From Pseudoscleropodium purum (taxonomy: Eukaryota > Streptophyta > Bryopsida > Hypnales > Brachytheciaceae), in the NCBI GenBank assembly GCA_963969395.1, contig OZ017802.1, forward strand, positions 9,116,501-9,180,500: 64,000 bases of DNA, in the 5' to 3' direction. The notes beneath the pieces were generated by a model. It saw nothing but the letters and a program-made list of their open reading frames with translations. It ran no database searches and was not told the origin of the DNA. The translations under genes and the position numbers were made by a program. Shown piece by piece: positions 23,476 through 36,003 of the stretch. The first letter of the stretch is position 1. Every line of letters starts with the position of its first letter.

Positions 23476-26400
23476 CATTTCAGATTGGATGATGTAGGAA
23501 AGTCATTGGGAACTAAGTTTAGTCTGTGCAAAAATAAGGTTATGGAAGATGTAAGAAAAAAACTCTCCTAAAATGAATATTTTATTGAATATATAGGTAG
23601 ATTTTGCACCTAGGCCCATTCTAGTTTCATAGACTCACCTATTGTAGTTAGCTTTGGCACTTCTTCCAAGGCCAAGAGGGAAGAGAGATGAGTGGATAAA
23701 AAGGTACAAGCCAAGAATCCTTTTCAATGACCATTGCATCCAATTGTTGTCCACAATAGATTAGCTTACGAAGCAATTACAAAGGGCATGTCCAAAATAG
23801 TTACTTCTACCTTATTGGTAGCAACTAGATATCGGTGTCAATACTTGTTTAATTATCACGCTTCTAGCATATTCTCAATTAAGAGAAGCAACCCATTTTT
23901 GACCACTTAAGTAGTTACACATATCTACAAAGCAGGTTTCTTCAGTGAGGAAATTTTTCATAATTTCCCCACTGAAAAAATCTTCAAGTTTTCATAATTT
24001 TCCAAAAAAAAATTTCTTGAATTATCATGAATTTTTCAACTAAAGATTCTATTCCTCCCATACAAATGATATAGATCATCCTATTTCTAACCAAGGGTTG
24101 GTTGCAAAGTTCAAAGTCCTATAACACAATCATAATGTACCATTCCTAATCACTTATTCATCTCATAACTAATTGAAAATAGACCACCCTTTGCTTCCAG
24201 AATGGGGGGTGATCATAAATAGATTGCCTCCCATATTGTGCCTCAAAGGTGGTGATGTTCTTTCAAATTACAATGGACATAAACTTGTCTATTGAGGAGA
24301 ATGAGTCAAGTGAACTCAGGTACATGGTTATATGTTGCACGTGATAGTTATGAACTCCTTCATAGAAAGATGTTCATAGTCAAGTTTTAGCACTTGAACA
24401 TGTCATTAGAAAATTTCAAATTTGAGGAACTCACACTAAGGAATGAACCTCATTTTATGTGATTCTTGTCCTCATGAGCTAAAAAGTCACTCATTTACAA
24501 TGCTTGTGTCATCCAAACATGTAAATTGTAAAAATGAATGCTATTAGATTATGTTAGATGGCAGATAATCTAATCTTATTTACTAGATTTTTCTTAAAAA
24601 TCATGAAGTGTAACCTTTGAATTGATACCTACTTCACTTTTAATTTTGAATTGAGTATGAATCATGACTTATTCAACTTGAATTTTATTGTCAGGATGGC
24701 AAGAAGGCATGATGGTACACAAACTTTCTAATCATTCTCATATTACTACAGAAATTTAAGTTCCGTCCTTAGAAAAAGGAAAGATCTAAAGTGTTTTTTT
24801 CACCATCATGTTATAATGATTGTAGTATTTTAAGATAGAGACGTTGTTAACTTAGAATTTGATAAAGAATGACAATTGTGCATAGACTTATAATTTGTAA
24901 ATATATGAGATTTATACTATTATGATAGGTAATTATTTTGTTTTTCTTGTTTAATATATAAATTACATTTTGTTTATAAAATGACATTAAGATCTTTGCA
25001 AATATTAGGTCTACAAATATGTGCATAGTAGTATTTGTGTTGATTATGAGTAAATCAAATTCTATGGAATTCAAATTTGCATAGCAAAAGATATTGAATT
25101 TCAAATATTTTTGAGTTTCTTAAAGTTCGAAATTAAAAGAAGTATTTTGAATTGAAATATCAACCTCTTTCTTTAAAAATGCTACATATTTATGTAATTA
25201 ACCAATGAAATTTCGGCACAAAGCATTATGAGTGTAATAATGAGCTAAAATTAGAATTTAGTGTAGCTTTAATTGTCTTAAAATCCAATATCTAAAATTT
25301 GGATGCACTTTAGTTACTGATGATTGTAACTTTAAAAACAACATAGAGTGTTAGTAGGTTAACCATTCATATGCCAAATTCTATATTTACTGCAATAAAT
25401 AAATAAATATAGTGAGGCAAATACTAATTTGTATGAATATTCTTGAAGATTTTCCTTTATACTATAAAAGAAATAATGAAAAAAATATTTTCATAAAATC
25501 TAAGCATTATTATTTTAAAATAATATTATACAATTTTTTTTTATCAATCTATGGTAATTTTTTTGACATTCAATTTAAAATAAAAAAATAAAACTTGACA
25601 ATTTGTGTTTCTAATATTTTTTTCAAACCATAAGCTTCAACATTGGTAAAAATCCTAAGTTATTATAAATATTATGCATTCAAAGTTAATATATTCCTAT
25701 TCATTACAATTTGATTACTATAGTTTGATCATTCCATTGAAGGTTTTGAAAAATAAACATCTAAGAAAAAATATTTTGCACATAGTGAAAACTATCTCAA
25801 CAAATAACAAATACGTTGGATTTAGCTTGATAGTGGTAATTTGATTTGATAGTCATTCACAACAATACCATGAAGTGTTTTTGATGTGAGAAATAAAATA
25901 TATACTTGATTGATTTTCACACTTTTCGTCAATGCTTATCATACCTTTTAAAGAAATTCAAATTCATTTGATTGTTTTTGATATATATACCAATTTACTT
26001 TCATTTTTTCTAATGAAAATTACAGTAATGAAAATTTCCACAAAATTAATAAAGGCTATTCACATTAATAGACAACACACAAATCTCATGTAACCAAAAA
26101 TATATAATTGATAACTCAAACTCAAATATTACTATTTTAAAGGCTGATTTGATTTTTAAAATGAAGTTTGATTTTAAGAGTTCAAAAATAGAAATGAAAT
26201 TCATCATTTAGGACTTAAAGACCACAAGTAATCAAAATTTCTGAAAATGTAAAGATATATTTATTTATAAAGTAAAATTTAGAAGATTAAATAAATTATT
26301 GCTTTAAAAAAAACAGCTGCAAACTATGATACATGGATTGTATCCTTGCATTGTATCGTTTATTATGATAATTTGAAATCAAAACTTGAAAATCCTTTTA

Positions 26401-26860
26401 TAATACTGATTGTGGATTATACATTAGCAATATATAATTTGAAAGTGATTGTAAAATTCATGCTTGATTAGAGTTGTATCCAAGGATGCAAGGAGTTACA
26501 AATTTTCCTCAAATAAATCAGATACCAAAACATGGGGGAATGTTATTTTTCATTTGAAATAAGTTGCCTTTACTACACTTATTGCAACTTATAACAATTG
26601 AATTGTTATTAATATATTGTATTTTATAAATGGCGGAACTACAATTCATACCATTAGAAAATAAAGCATTTTCTTAAAAAATAATTAATAAAACACAAAG
26701 CATTAGAGGCAACAAGTTTGACATTGTAGGCATCTTTCACTAAAAAAAATAATTTTTTCTACCCCAAAGAAATGTGGATTTATTTCTTCTATGGATCATA
26801 ATATACATGTGAGATTAGAAAAAAATCTATTTTGTACAATCACAATATATATACAAGTTG
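23476..26860. other. AT-rich intergenic spacer
   Basis: I see no gene, RNA gene or clear repeat structure. Homopolymer and AT runs are frequent. The frame at 24847-25104 translates to low-complexity Ile/Asn-rich sequence and is not credible. Confidence 0.5.
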
Positions 26861-29800
26861 TCAAGATGATAAACATTTCCTCTTGGCATCACTTTTGGAT
26901 TCAATAGTCATACTATAATCTTTTGTACATGGTGATGCTTGTGGTAAAATTGATGAGCCCACAAGTGATTCCATAGGTACATAGTATAGTTGAAGAGATA
27001 TGCAACAAATCAAAATCCCTAAAAAGAGCTGTAACAAATATCACAATAGAAGAGAAGTTATGTCAAATTATTTTTCTTTTAATTATTTGATTATGTTTTT
27101 TCAAATCCATTCAAAATAAGAGATGAATTTGACAAATTTGAAGTATGGTATGGATTAATCACTTGGATTTGCAATAAGGTTAGTGACATGAATTAGTACC
27201 TGTAGAGTTGGTTTGGAATTAAAGAACGTGATGGATACTACCATAGTTAATAGCATTGCCATAGATGTGGCATAGACCTGCAAATAGATAGTCATTGACA
27301 TTTCATCACATAAAGCAGATTCATTGTCAAGACTAAACTACAAATATGACATATAAAGCATATTTTATCATTGAATTACAACATCACAAATTGTATTAAT
27401 TGTAGATTGCCAGGAAACATATATTAGAGTGAGGATGAAACCTTGACAATGTTGTCAGCATACTTCATTATCCATGACACAAGGAGACCAGTTAAACTAA
27501 GATTTAGCACAACAAGCCATGTGACAAAGTCATATCCATTTAGCAAATGGTACCACCAAGGACCTTTAGAAAAACCCACTTGAAAATCATCCATAGTCAA
27601 ACGGATAATATTAAATAACACTCCAAACCTGAAAAATGTCAACATTATGTACTAACTTCTACTACAATGTCTAAATTTCTAAGTGCATATCAATAAGTCA
27701 AAACAATATATTTTGTAAATGAACAAAATTTTTTATTTTTTGAAACATGTTGTTGAGGATGATTACTATTCAATTGCTATAATGAATACCAAAGAATGAT
27801 CTAATGTTATCAAAATATACATAGAAAATGCAAGTTGAATTTGAAAATTAATTTCACTTACCCATAAAGTTGCATATTTTGCCAATATAAAGAAATATGA
27901 TTTTTCTTCATCAAGTATTCAATGTAAACACCAGCTAGGGCTGAAAGCCATGAAGAAAGTATGCTGAGAACATATCCTTGTATAGGTGCAGCTAATAAAC
28001 TTCCACAATTGATTTCTCCACAACCTTTCACCTGTAAAAACAAATAGTCATTACACCCTCATACATTAAATTGATTATGTTTTGTCCTCATCTTTGTGAA
28101 ATAAAAGTAAATAAGATTTTGAAATATGAAAAAAATTTAGAGATTGAAATGAGAAATTCCATCAATAAAACAAACTTTAAACAATATTGTAGGTTGAGAC
28201 AAGAGTACATTTGGCGTAAAACAATTAAAAAAAAATTAAGTTGAAATTCTTCAAAAATTATTAGTCAAAAATTTCAAATGTGAAATAAAATAAATCGTTA
28301 GAATGCCAAAATTGTCCAAAATTCCAAACAACATGACATTGCCCATTTAATGACCTAGTGACAACTAGCTAGCAATCAACAAAATAATCAACTTCCAACT
28401 AAGCAAAATGATTGAGCTCCACTTCTTGTCTACAATCCCCATAAGCATCATGAGTTCTTACCAAAAATATAAAAAAGTCAAACAAATCAAGAATTTCATT
28501 CCTATATGTTGTATAACACTACAATACAATGTCAAATTTTCTGTTCATTATTCTTTCCAATGCCAAACCACTTTTTTCTAAAAAACAATTTAATCTAGCA
28601 CTTGATTTTTGAATTTGCTATCAACCTACTATAGTAAAGATGAGATACTTACTTGACTAATAGTTGTACCAATAGTCAACAACATTATAGCTATCCATTG
28701 AAGCCTTGATAATTTCTTCTTCAAAAATGTCCTATTCAAAAATAAGAAAACATCAAAAATCCTTGTCTTGTGTATTTGTATAAGGGCCAATCCCATATAA
28801 TTATCCATTCATCAACCTACAATAGCATTAGTCATACAACCATAAATTCTTATCTCCATACACAATGAAACAAAGCACATAGCTTGAGACATGATCCCAA
28901 TAGTTTTTGAATTTTTTTTCTTGTCAAATGAATGTATTGTGGAATAAAAAATGAACTTTAATTATTAAGTTGTACAATTATAATGAACACCCTCACCTGA
29001 ATAAGATCCCAGTTGTGACAATCTTGAGGTTCCCCATAATTTGATGAGTTGAAGTGTCAATGTATGTTAAAGTAAGAAATTGAACATTATTGTGTATGAG
29101 ATAGATTATGGATGGAATTGGATACAAAAGTGTATTTTTCCAATTTATTGTGACAATTATGGATTGTTTTGATTTGATCTCTTTCCATAGAAGATAGCTA
29201 CAAATAAAAAACTGCACCAAAAAAATTAAAAATTAGAATTAGAATTAATTCCTTATAAATTTTCAATAGTATTAAGTACTATGGGTGTATTCTATGCAAT
29301 ATAGTACAATACAATGAAGCTACAGTTATAGTGAAAAGTTGAACTTCACTTCATATACTTACTTTTGAAGGTAGATTAAAAAGAGATTTGGGATGTGTAT
29401 ATATATACATATATGCATGCATAAATATATATTCTAAAGTATTATGTACCTTGAATACTTCAGCCAAAAATGGAATTGTTGCATAATTGTATTTATAACC
29501 TCCATTTGTTTGTGATAGTGTTGTTAAAATACCCTATCACATATACACAACAATCATTTCATTGGAAACCTTAGAATAAATAAATGAATAATCTTTTCTT
29601 TCCATTTCATACAATTTTCAATACAATCTAATACATAGTTGAAAGTAATCTCAAATCCTATTAAAAAGGATTATTGAAGGAAGAAAAATAAGGTAAAAAA
29701 ACTCTAAAATTCCAACAAAATTGCCTTTGTTCTCCCCAATTAAAGACTCCAACATTAATGATGGAGACAATTGTTGATGGGACATAATAAAGCATTGACA

Positions 29801-30247
29801 TCAACTTCTTCTTTGTAATATTGAAATTAAAAAATCTTCATTACACCACAATTGTAATGTGCTTCAAGAAAAAATAGAAGAATATTGATCATTCAACCTA
29901 AAATTTCATGGCAAGGCAATAGGAGGTCATGAGTATACAATAATTCAATTGACTTTCAATGACAACTAATTGCAACATAAAAATAATGATTATTGTAGGA
30001 GAGATGAATGTAAAGAGAGAAAAAAAAAGGGATAAATAAGTATTGTAGGTACCAAAGAGCTGGTGAAGATAGTAAGAGCAACAGCCACAAAGAAAGATCG
30101 TATTTGGAGAGAGTAAATAGGAGTTTTTTCATATGACTCATGTCCTTCTATTATAGCATTAGATTCCACCATTGTTGGCATACCATCTAGCAACTCCTCA
30201 CAATCTTCCCATTGGAACCTATTGCAGTAGTTTTCAATCTTTTTCAT
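26861..30247 (-). CDS. CMP-sialic-acid-transporter-like nucleotide-sugar transporter
   Basis: Eight exons in full phase: 30247-30053, 29533-29450, 29211-28997, 28731-28653, 28031-27862, 27628-27442, 27277-27200 and 27028-26861, giving about 391 residues. It is a drug/metabolite-transporter-fold Golgi antiporter of the NST (SLC35A-like) family, which exchanges a nucleotide sugar for a nucleoside monophosphate. The plant CMP-sialic-acid-transporter-like branch has poorly known substrates. Diagnostic stretches include TTLSQTNGGYKYN, YLIHNNVQFLTLTYID, MGNLKIVTTGILFR, KGPWWYHLLNGYD, LLVSWIMKYADNIVK and VYATSMAMLLT. About ten membrane segments are expected. A hydrophilic N-tail of about 50 residues precedes the first helix. 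The C-tail is polar and ends KRKCLSS. The start is a true ATG after an in-frame stop region, and all donors and acceptors are canonical. Introns are AT-rich and 100 to 900 bp long. Confidence 0.92.
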
Positions 30248-32577
30248 CTTGCCTCTATATGTTGCTCAATAAGCTCAATCCCTCATTTGTCCAAGACCTA
30301 GCAAGCATACATATTTTATATAAACAATTGTGTCAATATTGACCACTTGGCTCGTATATTAGGACACAATTTGTTAATGAACAATTTACAAATTGCTGGA
30401 ACCCAATGATTAACAAAGGTTGTTGAAATTTTTGAAATTATCCCTCTCAATGAATCCAAAAGATCCAAAACAATCACAACAATTGTAAACCACTATTATA
30501 GGGAGTTAATTGTAGAATCATAGCCTACCTCATGTGGATTGAATTGAAAATAAAATGTTGCCTTTAGCAAGTTAGAACTAACTGAAAACTTTTCATTAAT
30601 CATTATAGTTGCAACAACTCTAACAATACATTAACAATAAAGAATTGGCAAAGAAAAGAAAAAGAACTTGTGTTGATAAGCTTGGCAAGATGAATCTAAG
30701 TCTAGCTACTAGAGACGGAAAATACAAAAAGCAAGAAAGACAAAAAGTACAGTTGAGTGGTTAGTGATGCCAAGATTATTTGAAACAAAAAAGTGAAAGT
30801 CCATTGTATTAAGAATTAAGACTACAAATCATTGATTTAGTGTGAATTATGGATCCTAGTGCAAATCAATGACAAAGGCCTTCTATTCAACAAAATAATA
30901 TAGTGGTTTTAAGTGGATGGGGTGAGGCACAAATACATATTACAATTATCAAATGGCATGCCAAGAAAGTTCTTAGGAATCCTAAGGCAATCCATGCTAA
31001 ATTAGATTGGTGCCAAAAAATGATCATCCACATCTTGGAAAACAACAATATTTTTTTTTAAATGTAACATGTAAAAGTCACATACATGATAAATGAATGT
31101 TGTGATATTCGAAAGGTTAGAATATGAAGTGATAGCTAAAGATTGAGGTGCTAAATCTATAGTAGCATCAACATAAAGTTCTCAATAATTATGATGCACT
31201 TAAGTTATGCTAAGATTGAACTATGTACAATAGTAAGGTAGAAGTGAGCAATAGCTTTTAGTTTTTCTATAGAGTATTTGAATATTTTTAACATTTATAG
31301 ATTAAGAATTAAAAAAATTGGTTTATTCTTATGTTGAATAAGGTTGTTGTCTTAAATTTGCTAATATTAGCCAAAATCACATAAATATGGTTCAGAACTA
31401 GAATGAGCAAGCTAAAGGTTAGAGTGGCCTCAACTTAGCTATGGCTTAGATGAAGACTAATTATATGGGACTAAAACCATTGGAGAGGAATTGGGTAAAC
31501 AATTTATTTTGAAAAGAACTTAAAATCTAAAAGTTAAAAACAAAAAAAATCTATAATTTCATATAAACTTCAAAAGTACATACAATTTCAAAATAGTGAA
31601 AACCTTAAAAATTAAAAATTAAACTGAATTACAAAATAGATAGTCAAAATTAAAGTTCATTATAAATTAGTAAAGATATCTATTAAAAAATTGAATAGAA
31701 ATTAATAGTGAAATTCATATAAAAATAAAATAAAATTCAAAACTTTATATTTCTTTCCAAAACGAATGTAGAATTGTAGAACAATTTTCAAATTCAAAAT
31801 TTCAAAAATTTCAAATTTCAAAATCCACATTATTTGGCATTTATTAATTTCAAAATTTTTAATTGATGAAATTAAAAATTATAAACTTATATATATAAAT
31901 ATTTAGTGTGTATATTTATAAAATTCTAAATTTAGGTGTTCCAAAATTCCAAAATTTTCAGGCTTCAAAATTCAAGATTTATAAAATTGAAAATATATTT
32001 GTTTCTAAAATTTATAATTCATAATGTCCGAAGTTTGTGTATTGGTAAAATCTAAAATCTAAAATCTATTGAGATGTATCAATTTTATTTGTAAACTATT
32101 AAGGTCTTAAAGTTAATTGATAAATTAAATAATTTTATAATGCGTATTATTCTTTTAAATATTTTTTTCTACATTTTTTGTTATTTTTTCTATATGATGA
32201 TTTTTTGTTTATGAAATAAAAAACTAATTGAAGATGAATGAATTACAAATATCAAAATATATATGAGCATTTTTAAAATTTTAATCTTCTTGTACCATCA
32301 TTGCATTCAATATTTTTTCTATTTATCCTTTTGATTATTTGGTATAGAAAATCATCAACCAATCATGTGCTATTCTATACCACTTGTAATTTAATGTGCT
32401 ATACGAAAAAGACATGATAGGATATTGGTCAGTGAAACTTTACAACTTCAAATAACTCAAAACATTCATACAAACCAAAATTATTCATGTAGCTACAATT
32501 ATGGCACATCAAACTTACATTGCAAACTTCTTGCCAAAATATAAATCCTTGGTAGCTCAAAAATTGACCGATGGATT

Positions 32578-32659
32578 TTATAGTCATTTAAATCTACACT
32601 AGCTCTAATTTAAAGGTCTTATAGTCATTTAAATCTACACTAGCTCCAATTTGAAGGTC
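32578..32659. repeat. 41-bp tandem duplication
   Basis: Two adjacent copies of a unit that starts TTATAGTCATTTAAATCTAC and ends AAGGTC. They differ at two positions. Confidence 0.9.
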
Positions 32660-32760
32660 ATTACTTGCATTACCAAGACATGTGGGCACTAAAGAATCTC
32701 CTTCAAAAGCAATATTAAATGTTTACATCAAATAACTTATTCTTGTAACATGTAGATGTA

Positions 32761-33015
32761 GATTCTTCTTAGGAATTGGGTAATATTGTTTGTAAAGCCC
32801 ATGGGATCACTAACATATATCTAATGTAACTACATGCATTAATAGGTCATTTAAATGGGGGCTATCACATACTTAGAATAAACTTAAGATGGAAATTCTT
32901 CTTAAATATTAAGTAACATTGTTTGTAAAGTCCATGGGATCACTAACATATATCTAATGTAACCACGTGCATTAAGAGGGTATTTAAATGGGGGCTATCA
33001 CATACTTAAAATATT
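32761..33015. repeat. 133-bp tandem duplication
   Basis: Both copies share ATGGGATCACTAACATATAT and TTTAAATGGGGGCTATCACA. About a tenth of positions differ. Non-coding. Confidence 0.85.
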
Positions 33016-33622
33016 TGAGGTATATTTTAGATATATTTTAAGCATATTCTAATTAGATTTTCAAATTATTCTTTTTTTTGTACTTTGTGGTTGTACCTAA
33101 GGATTTAAAAAGAGTACAAGAAGTGCAGAAAGCTTGATACATCATTTTCCTAACCTCTTCTAATTATTCAATAAGGTAGTGACTTAGAATGATGAAACCC
33201 AATGAGACAATGACTTAGATAAGGTAATGACTTAGTTGCCTTGAATTGCCTCAAAACATTGACTTCACACTATGGACTCTTAAATAATTCTAGTTGGTAA
33301 AGAGCCTATAATTCTTTAGTTGTCAAAGTGAACAATTGGACTAGTTCTTTTGAGAATTTGTATAATGAACAAACTTAATTTTCCTATTGAACAATGTCCC
33401 ACAATGTCCCCACAATGTGTATTTGGTACACAAAAATGTCTCGAGATACTCACACACTAAGTAACAAATTGTACTAAGCACATGGTTAGCAATCCTACAA
33501 GATGATTGACTTCTACACCTAAAGTATGCTGCACACCAAGATCCAAAAATGATGTCAAGCTTCCTAATCAGAAATATACAATAAATTCAACCATAAGAAA
33601 GAGTTTTCTCGAGACACAATAC

Positions 33623-33868
33623 AATCCAACCTACACGATCTAATCTAGGTATGCCAAGAAAAGAAATAACTAGATATCTATAGTGCACAATCCAACCTAG
33701 ATACAACAATGCAATCCAACCTAAACACAACAATTTGATCCAACCTAGATGATCTAGTCTAGGTATGCCAAGAAAAGAAATAACTAGATATCTATAGTGC
33801 ACGATCCAACCTAGACAATCTAGTCTAGGAATGCCAAGAAAAGAAATAACTAAATATCTCTAGTGCAA
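33623..33868. repeat. 66-bp tandem repeat array, three full copies plus fragments
   Basis: Copies lie at 33623-33688, 33737-33802 and 33803-33868. Each starts ATCCAACCTA and contains ATGCCAAGAAAAGAAATAAC. The 48 bp between copies 1 and 2 hold two partial units that start ATCCAACCTA. The minus-strand open frame through the array (33587-33802) only reflects the repeat period. Confidence 0.9.
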
Positions 33869-34500
33869 ATATCATGCAAACATCTCAAACATCCAGATAT
33901 ACACATTTAGTTGATCAAAGGGCTCACATTCAGAAGAAAGAGTTATGGACAAAAGAGTTATGGGCAAAAAATTCTTCTGATCAATCAACGAGGTTCACAG
34001 GGTTGCCTTGCAACTCGGACTTGGCATTACGAGGTCCTCGTAAGGATCACATCCTCAATATCATTCCTTCACCGAGAAAAGGTGTCTGATGAAGCATGAC
34101 TTCTTTGAGCTCCACCTAGACTTCATAAAGCGTGAACATCCACTACAGTACTATATAGATACCCAACATAATCTCCTTGGAAGTGTCCAAATATCTCGTC
34201 AGCTAATCCTTTATGGGCCTTCAAATTCAAATCAGCTGCACGCAATCCAGAACAATACACCATTCTGTTAAAATAGTGTGCAAGTATAAACAAAAATAAT
34301 TGAACATACATTCCACCTCCTGCCGAATACCATCTGCTTCCTATTAAGAACAAGATATCATGAACACAACTACAACACATCAGTAACCTCAAAATCTACA
34401 ATAGAACTGTACCTTTGAACTGATCGAAGCCCAAACAGATAATTTGGAGTTTTGCAACATGTGTCCAGCAAGCTCAGGAGTTAAAATATATTTGAAGATC

Positions 34501-34667
34501 AAGTTGATCACACGATGCAATATTGTAAAATGGTGGAGAGCCTGAGATAAATCATTCCCTTCTTCCAGAATCCAATCATGATCTGAATCCTGTAATCAGG
34601 AACGAGACTTTCTTGAAATCTTATCGGAGTGCCACCACAGTATCATCGTCCTCAGCAAATGTTGATC
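34501..34667 (-). pseudogene. Decayed tandem copy of the 3' end of the NFKBIL1-like gene
   Basis: This 167-bp segment is a diverged direct copy of 34668 to about 34830, which holds the last about 50 codons of the neighbouring gene. Both start AAGTTGATCACACG and run in parallel through GGAGAGCCTGAGA, ATCCxGTAATC and GTGCCACC. In the copy, the HPDKF motif has decayed and in-frame stops appear, so it cannot serve as an alternative C-terminus. It lies directly 3' of the functional stop codon. Confidence 0.8.
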
Positions 34668-34674
34668 AAGTTGA

Positions 34675-36003
34675 TCACACGCTGCTGTAGAGTTGATGGA
34701 GAGCCTGAGACAATTCATTCACTCGTTCCCGAACTCGTTCCAGATCAGAATCCCGTAATCTGGAACGATACTTCTGTAAAAATTTGTCGGGGTGCCACCG
34801 CAGTATCTCCTTTCTCAACAACTGTTTGTGTTCTGAAGGAGGAGCATCGTGCAAGATAATTCTCGATAACTCTGCCTCCTTGCCCTTCTCCACCGGAAAG
34901 GGCACATCAGCGTAGCCAAGAAATTGATTACCAGATTCGGAAAATTTCTTCCAGGAAACCTCATAACGCTTGTATCGATCCACACCCTTCTTCTGCAAAA
35001 CACGCTCCCTCCATGCTCTATCCTTGGCAATCTCCTCCTCAAGGATCCGCTTGGCCTCACGATTTCGCTCCTCCTGTTCCCGTTTCCGTTTCTCATTCAA
35101 CTCCTTGAACAGTCCTCCTTCTAGCGGGTCTCTTGGTTTCCTCTTCTTGCTGGATCCCAAAAATACATCGTCATCATCTTCATCGTTGTACAGAAACTCC
35201 GACCAATCTTCTCTAAACCAGTCCTTTTTAGGTTGTGGCTCGCTCCAGCTATGACCCCACCAACTTTCATCGTCACTCAACTCGTCCGCTAAACGAGTGC
35301 CCCAATCTTGAGGCTCCATATACGTCCTTTTAGGCTTTTTGAAGCTCTCTTCCTTCTCCTTCCGCAGTCTCTCGAGTCGAGCCTCGACTGCAATCAATGG
35401 AGTGACCCCCTCGTAATTCATGGCATGCATGTCTCCTCCTGCCTCTCTCAACATAGCAATGATGTCCGTAAAACCATAGCGTGCTGCAATGTGCAATGGA
35501 CTGTTCCCCTTCGCGTCTTGAGCTGCGATGTCTGCACCTTCTGAGATCAAAAACTCCACCATCTCCGGTGAGCCAGCGTAGCAAGCATGGTGCAAAGCAG
35601 TTAAACCCTCCGCATCCATGCAGTTAATGTCAATATGACTCAACGCCTCCCTCAGAACGTCACTTTGCCTCGATTTCCGACTGCTATACGAGTACTTCCT
35701 GCGTTTCTTCGTCAAATCGTCCTCCGATTCGTACGAGTAACTAAAATGGCCGCTCGTCGAAGGCTCATCGAGCTCGGAGTCGTACTCTGGATCTGAATCC
35801 GATGAACCACGCTGCCGTTTCCTCTTGTCACGGTGCCGCTCATCATCAGTCACACGCATCTGGCTCCTTTGTTTCCTCCTCTTCTTCACAAAATACTTGC
35901 CGTTCTTCACTAGAACACGCAGAACGCGCGCGAGGTGTCCCGTTGCGGCAGCCTGGAGCAGCTTCCTCTCCACCTTAATAGGATCGTACCGAGAGCTCCT
36001 CAT
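34675..36003 (-). CDS. NFKBIL1-like protein: ankyrin repeats plus C-terminal J-like motif
   Basis: A single frame of 442 residues starting at ATG 36003; the open frame extends upstream only through a non-ATG start. Domain order: a conserved N-terminal helix region with LLQAAATGHLARVLRVLV (residues 15-32); a long basic/acidic low-complexity stretch (about 35-115) that looks like a nuclear signal region; ankyrin repeats at about 131-205 (GLTALHHACYAG and GNSPLHIAARYG are the clear ones); a charged coiled-coil Glu/Arg/Lys stretch (about 290-340); and a C-terminal module with LRWHPDKF near residue 405. This order matches NF-kappa-B-inhibitor-like protein 1, a nuclear protein linked in animals and plants to mRNA processing. 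A role in I-kappa-B-type inhibition is not expected in plants. It has no introns, and its base composition is much richer in GC than its surroundings. Confidence 0.9.
   Translation of the reverse strand: MRSSRYDPIKVERKLLQAAATGHLARVLRVLVKNGKYFVKKRRKQRSQMRVTDDERHRDKRKRQRGSSDSDPEYDSELDEPSTSGHFSYSYESEDDLTKKRRKYSYSSRKSRQSDVLREALSHIDINCMDAEGLTALHHACYAGSPEMVEFLISEGADIAAQDAKGNSPLHIAARYGFTDIIAMLREAGGDMHAMNYEGVTPLIAVEARLERLRKEKEESFKKPKRTYMEPQDWGTRLADELSDDESWWGHSWSEPQPKKDWFREDWSEFLYNDEDDDDVFLGSSKKRKPRDPLEGGLFKELNEKRKREQEERNREAKRILEEEIAKDRAWRERVLQKKGVDRYKRYEVSWKKFSESGNQFLGYADVPFPVEKGKEAELSRIILHDAPPSEHKQLLRKEILRWHPDKFLQKYRSRLRDSDLERVRERVNELSQALHQLYSSV

Larger units (their letters stand above)
30248..33622. 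other. AT-rich intergenic spacer with duplications
   Basis: No supportable gene. It contains a 41-bp tandem duplication (32578-32618, 32619-32659) and a 133-bp one (32761-32893, 32894 to about 33015). The 31500-32300 segment is extremely AT-rich. Confidence 0.55.

Noticed and set aside
26861..30247. Purine permease (PUP) identity for the membrane transporter
   Set aside because: My first impression from isolated exons. The joined protein has nucleotide-sugar transporter motifs (IHNNVQFLTLTYID, KYADNIVK), not PUP ones.
33587..33868. CRISPR-like array
   Set aside because: The units are adjacent tandem repeats without unique spacers, in a plant nuclear context.
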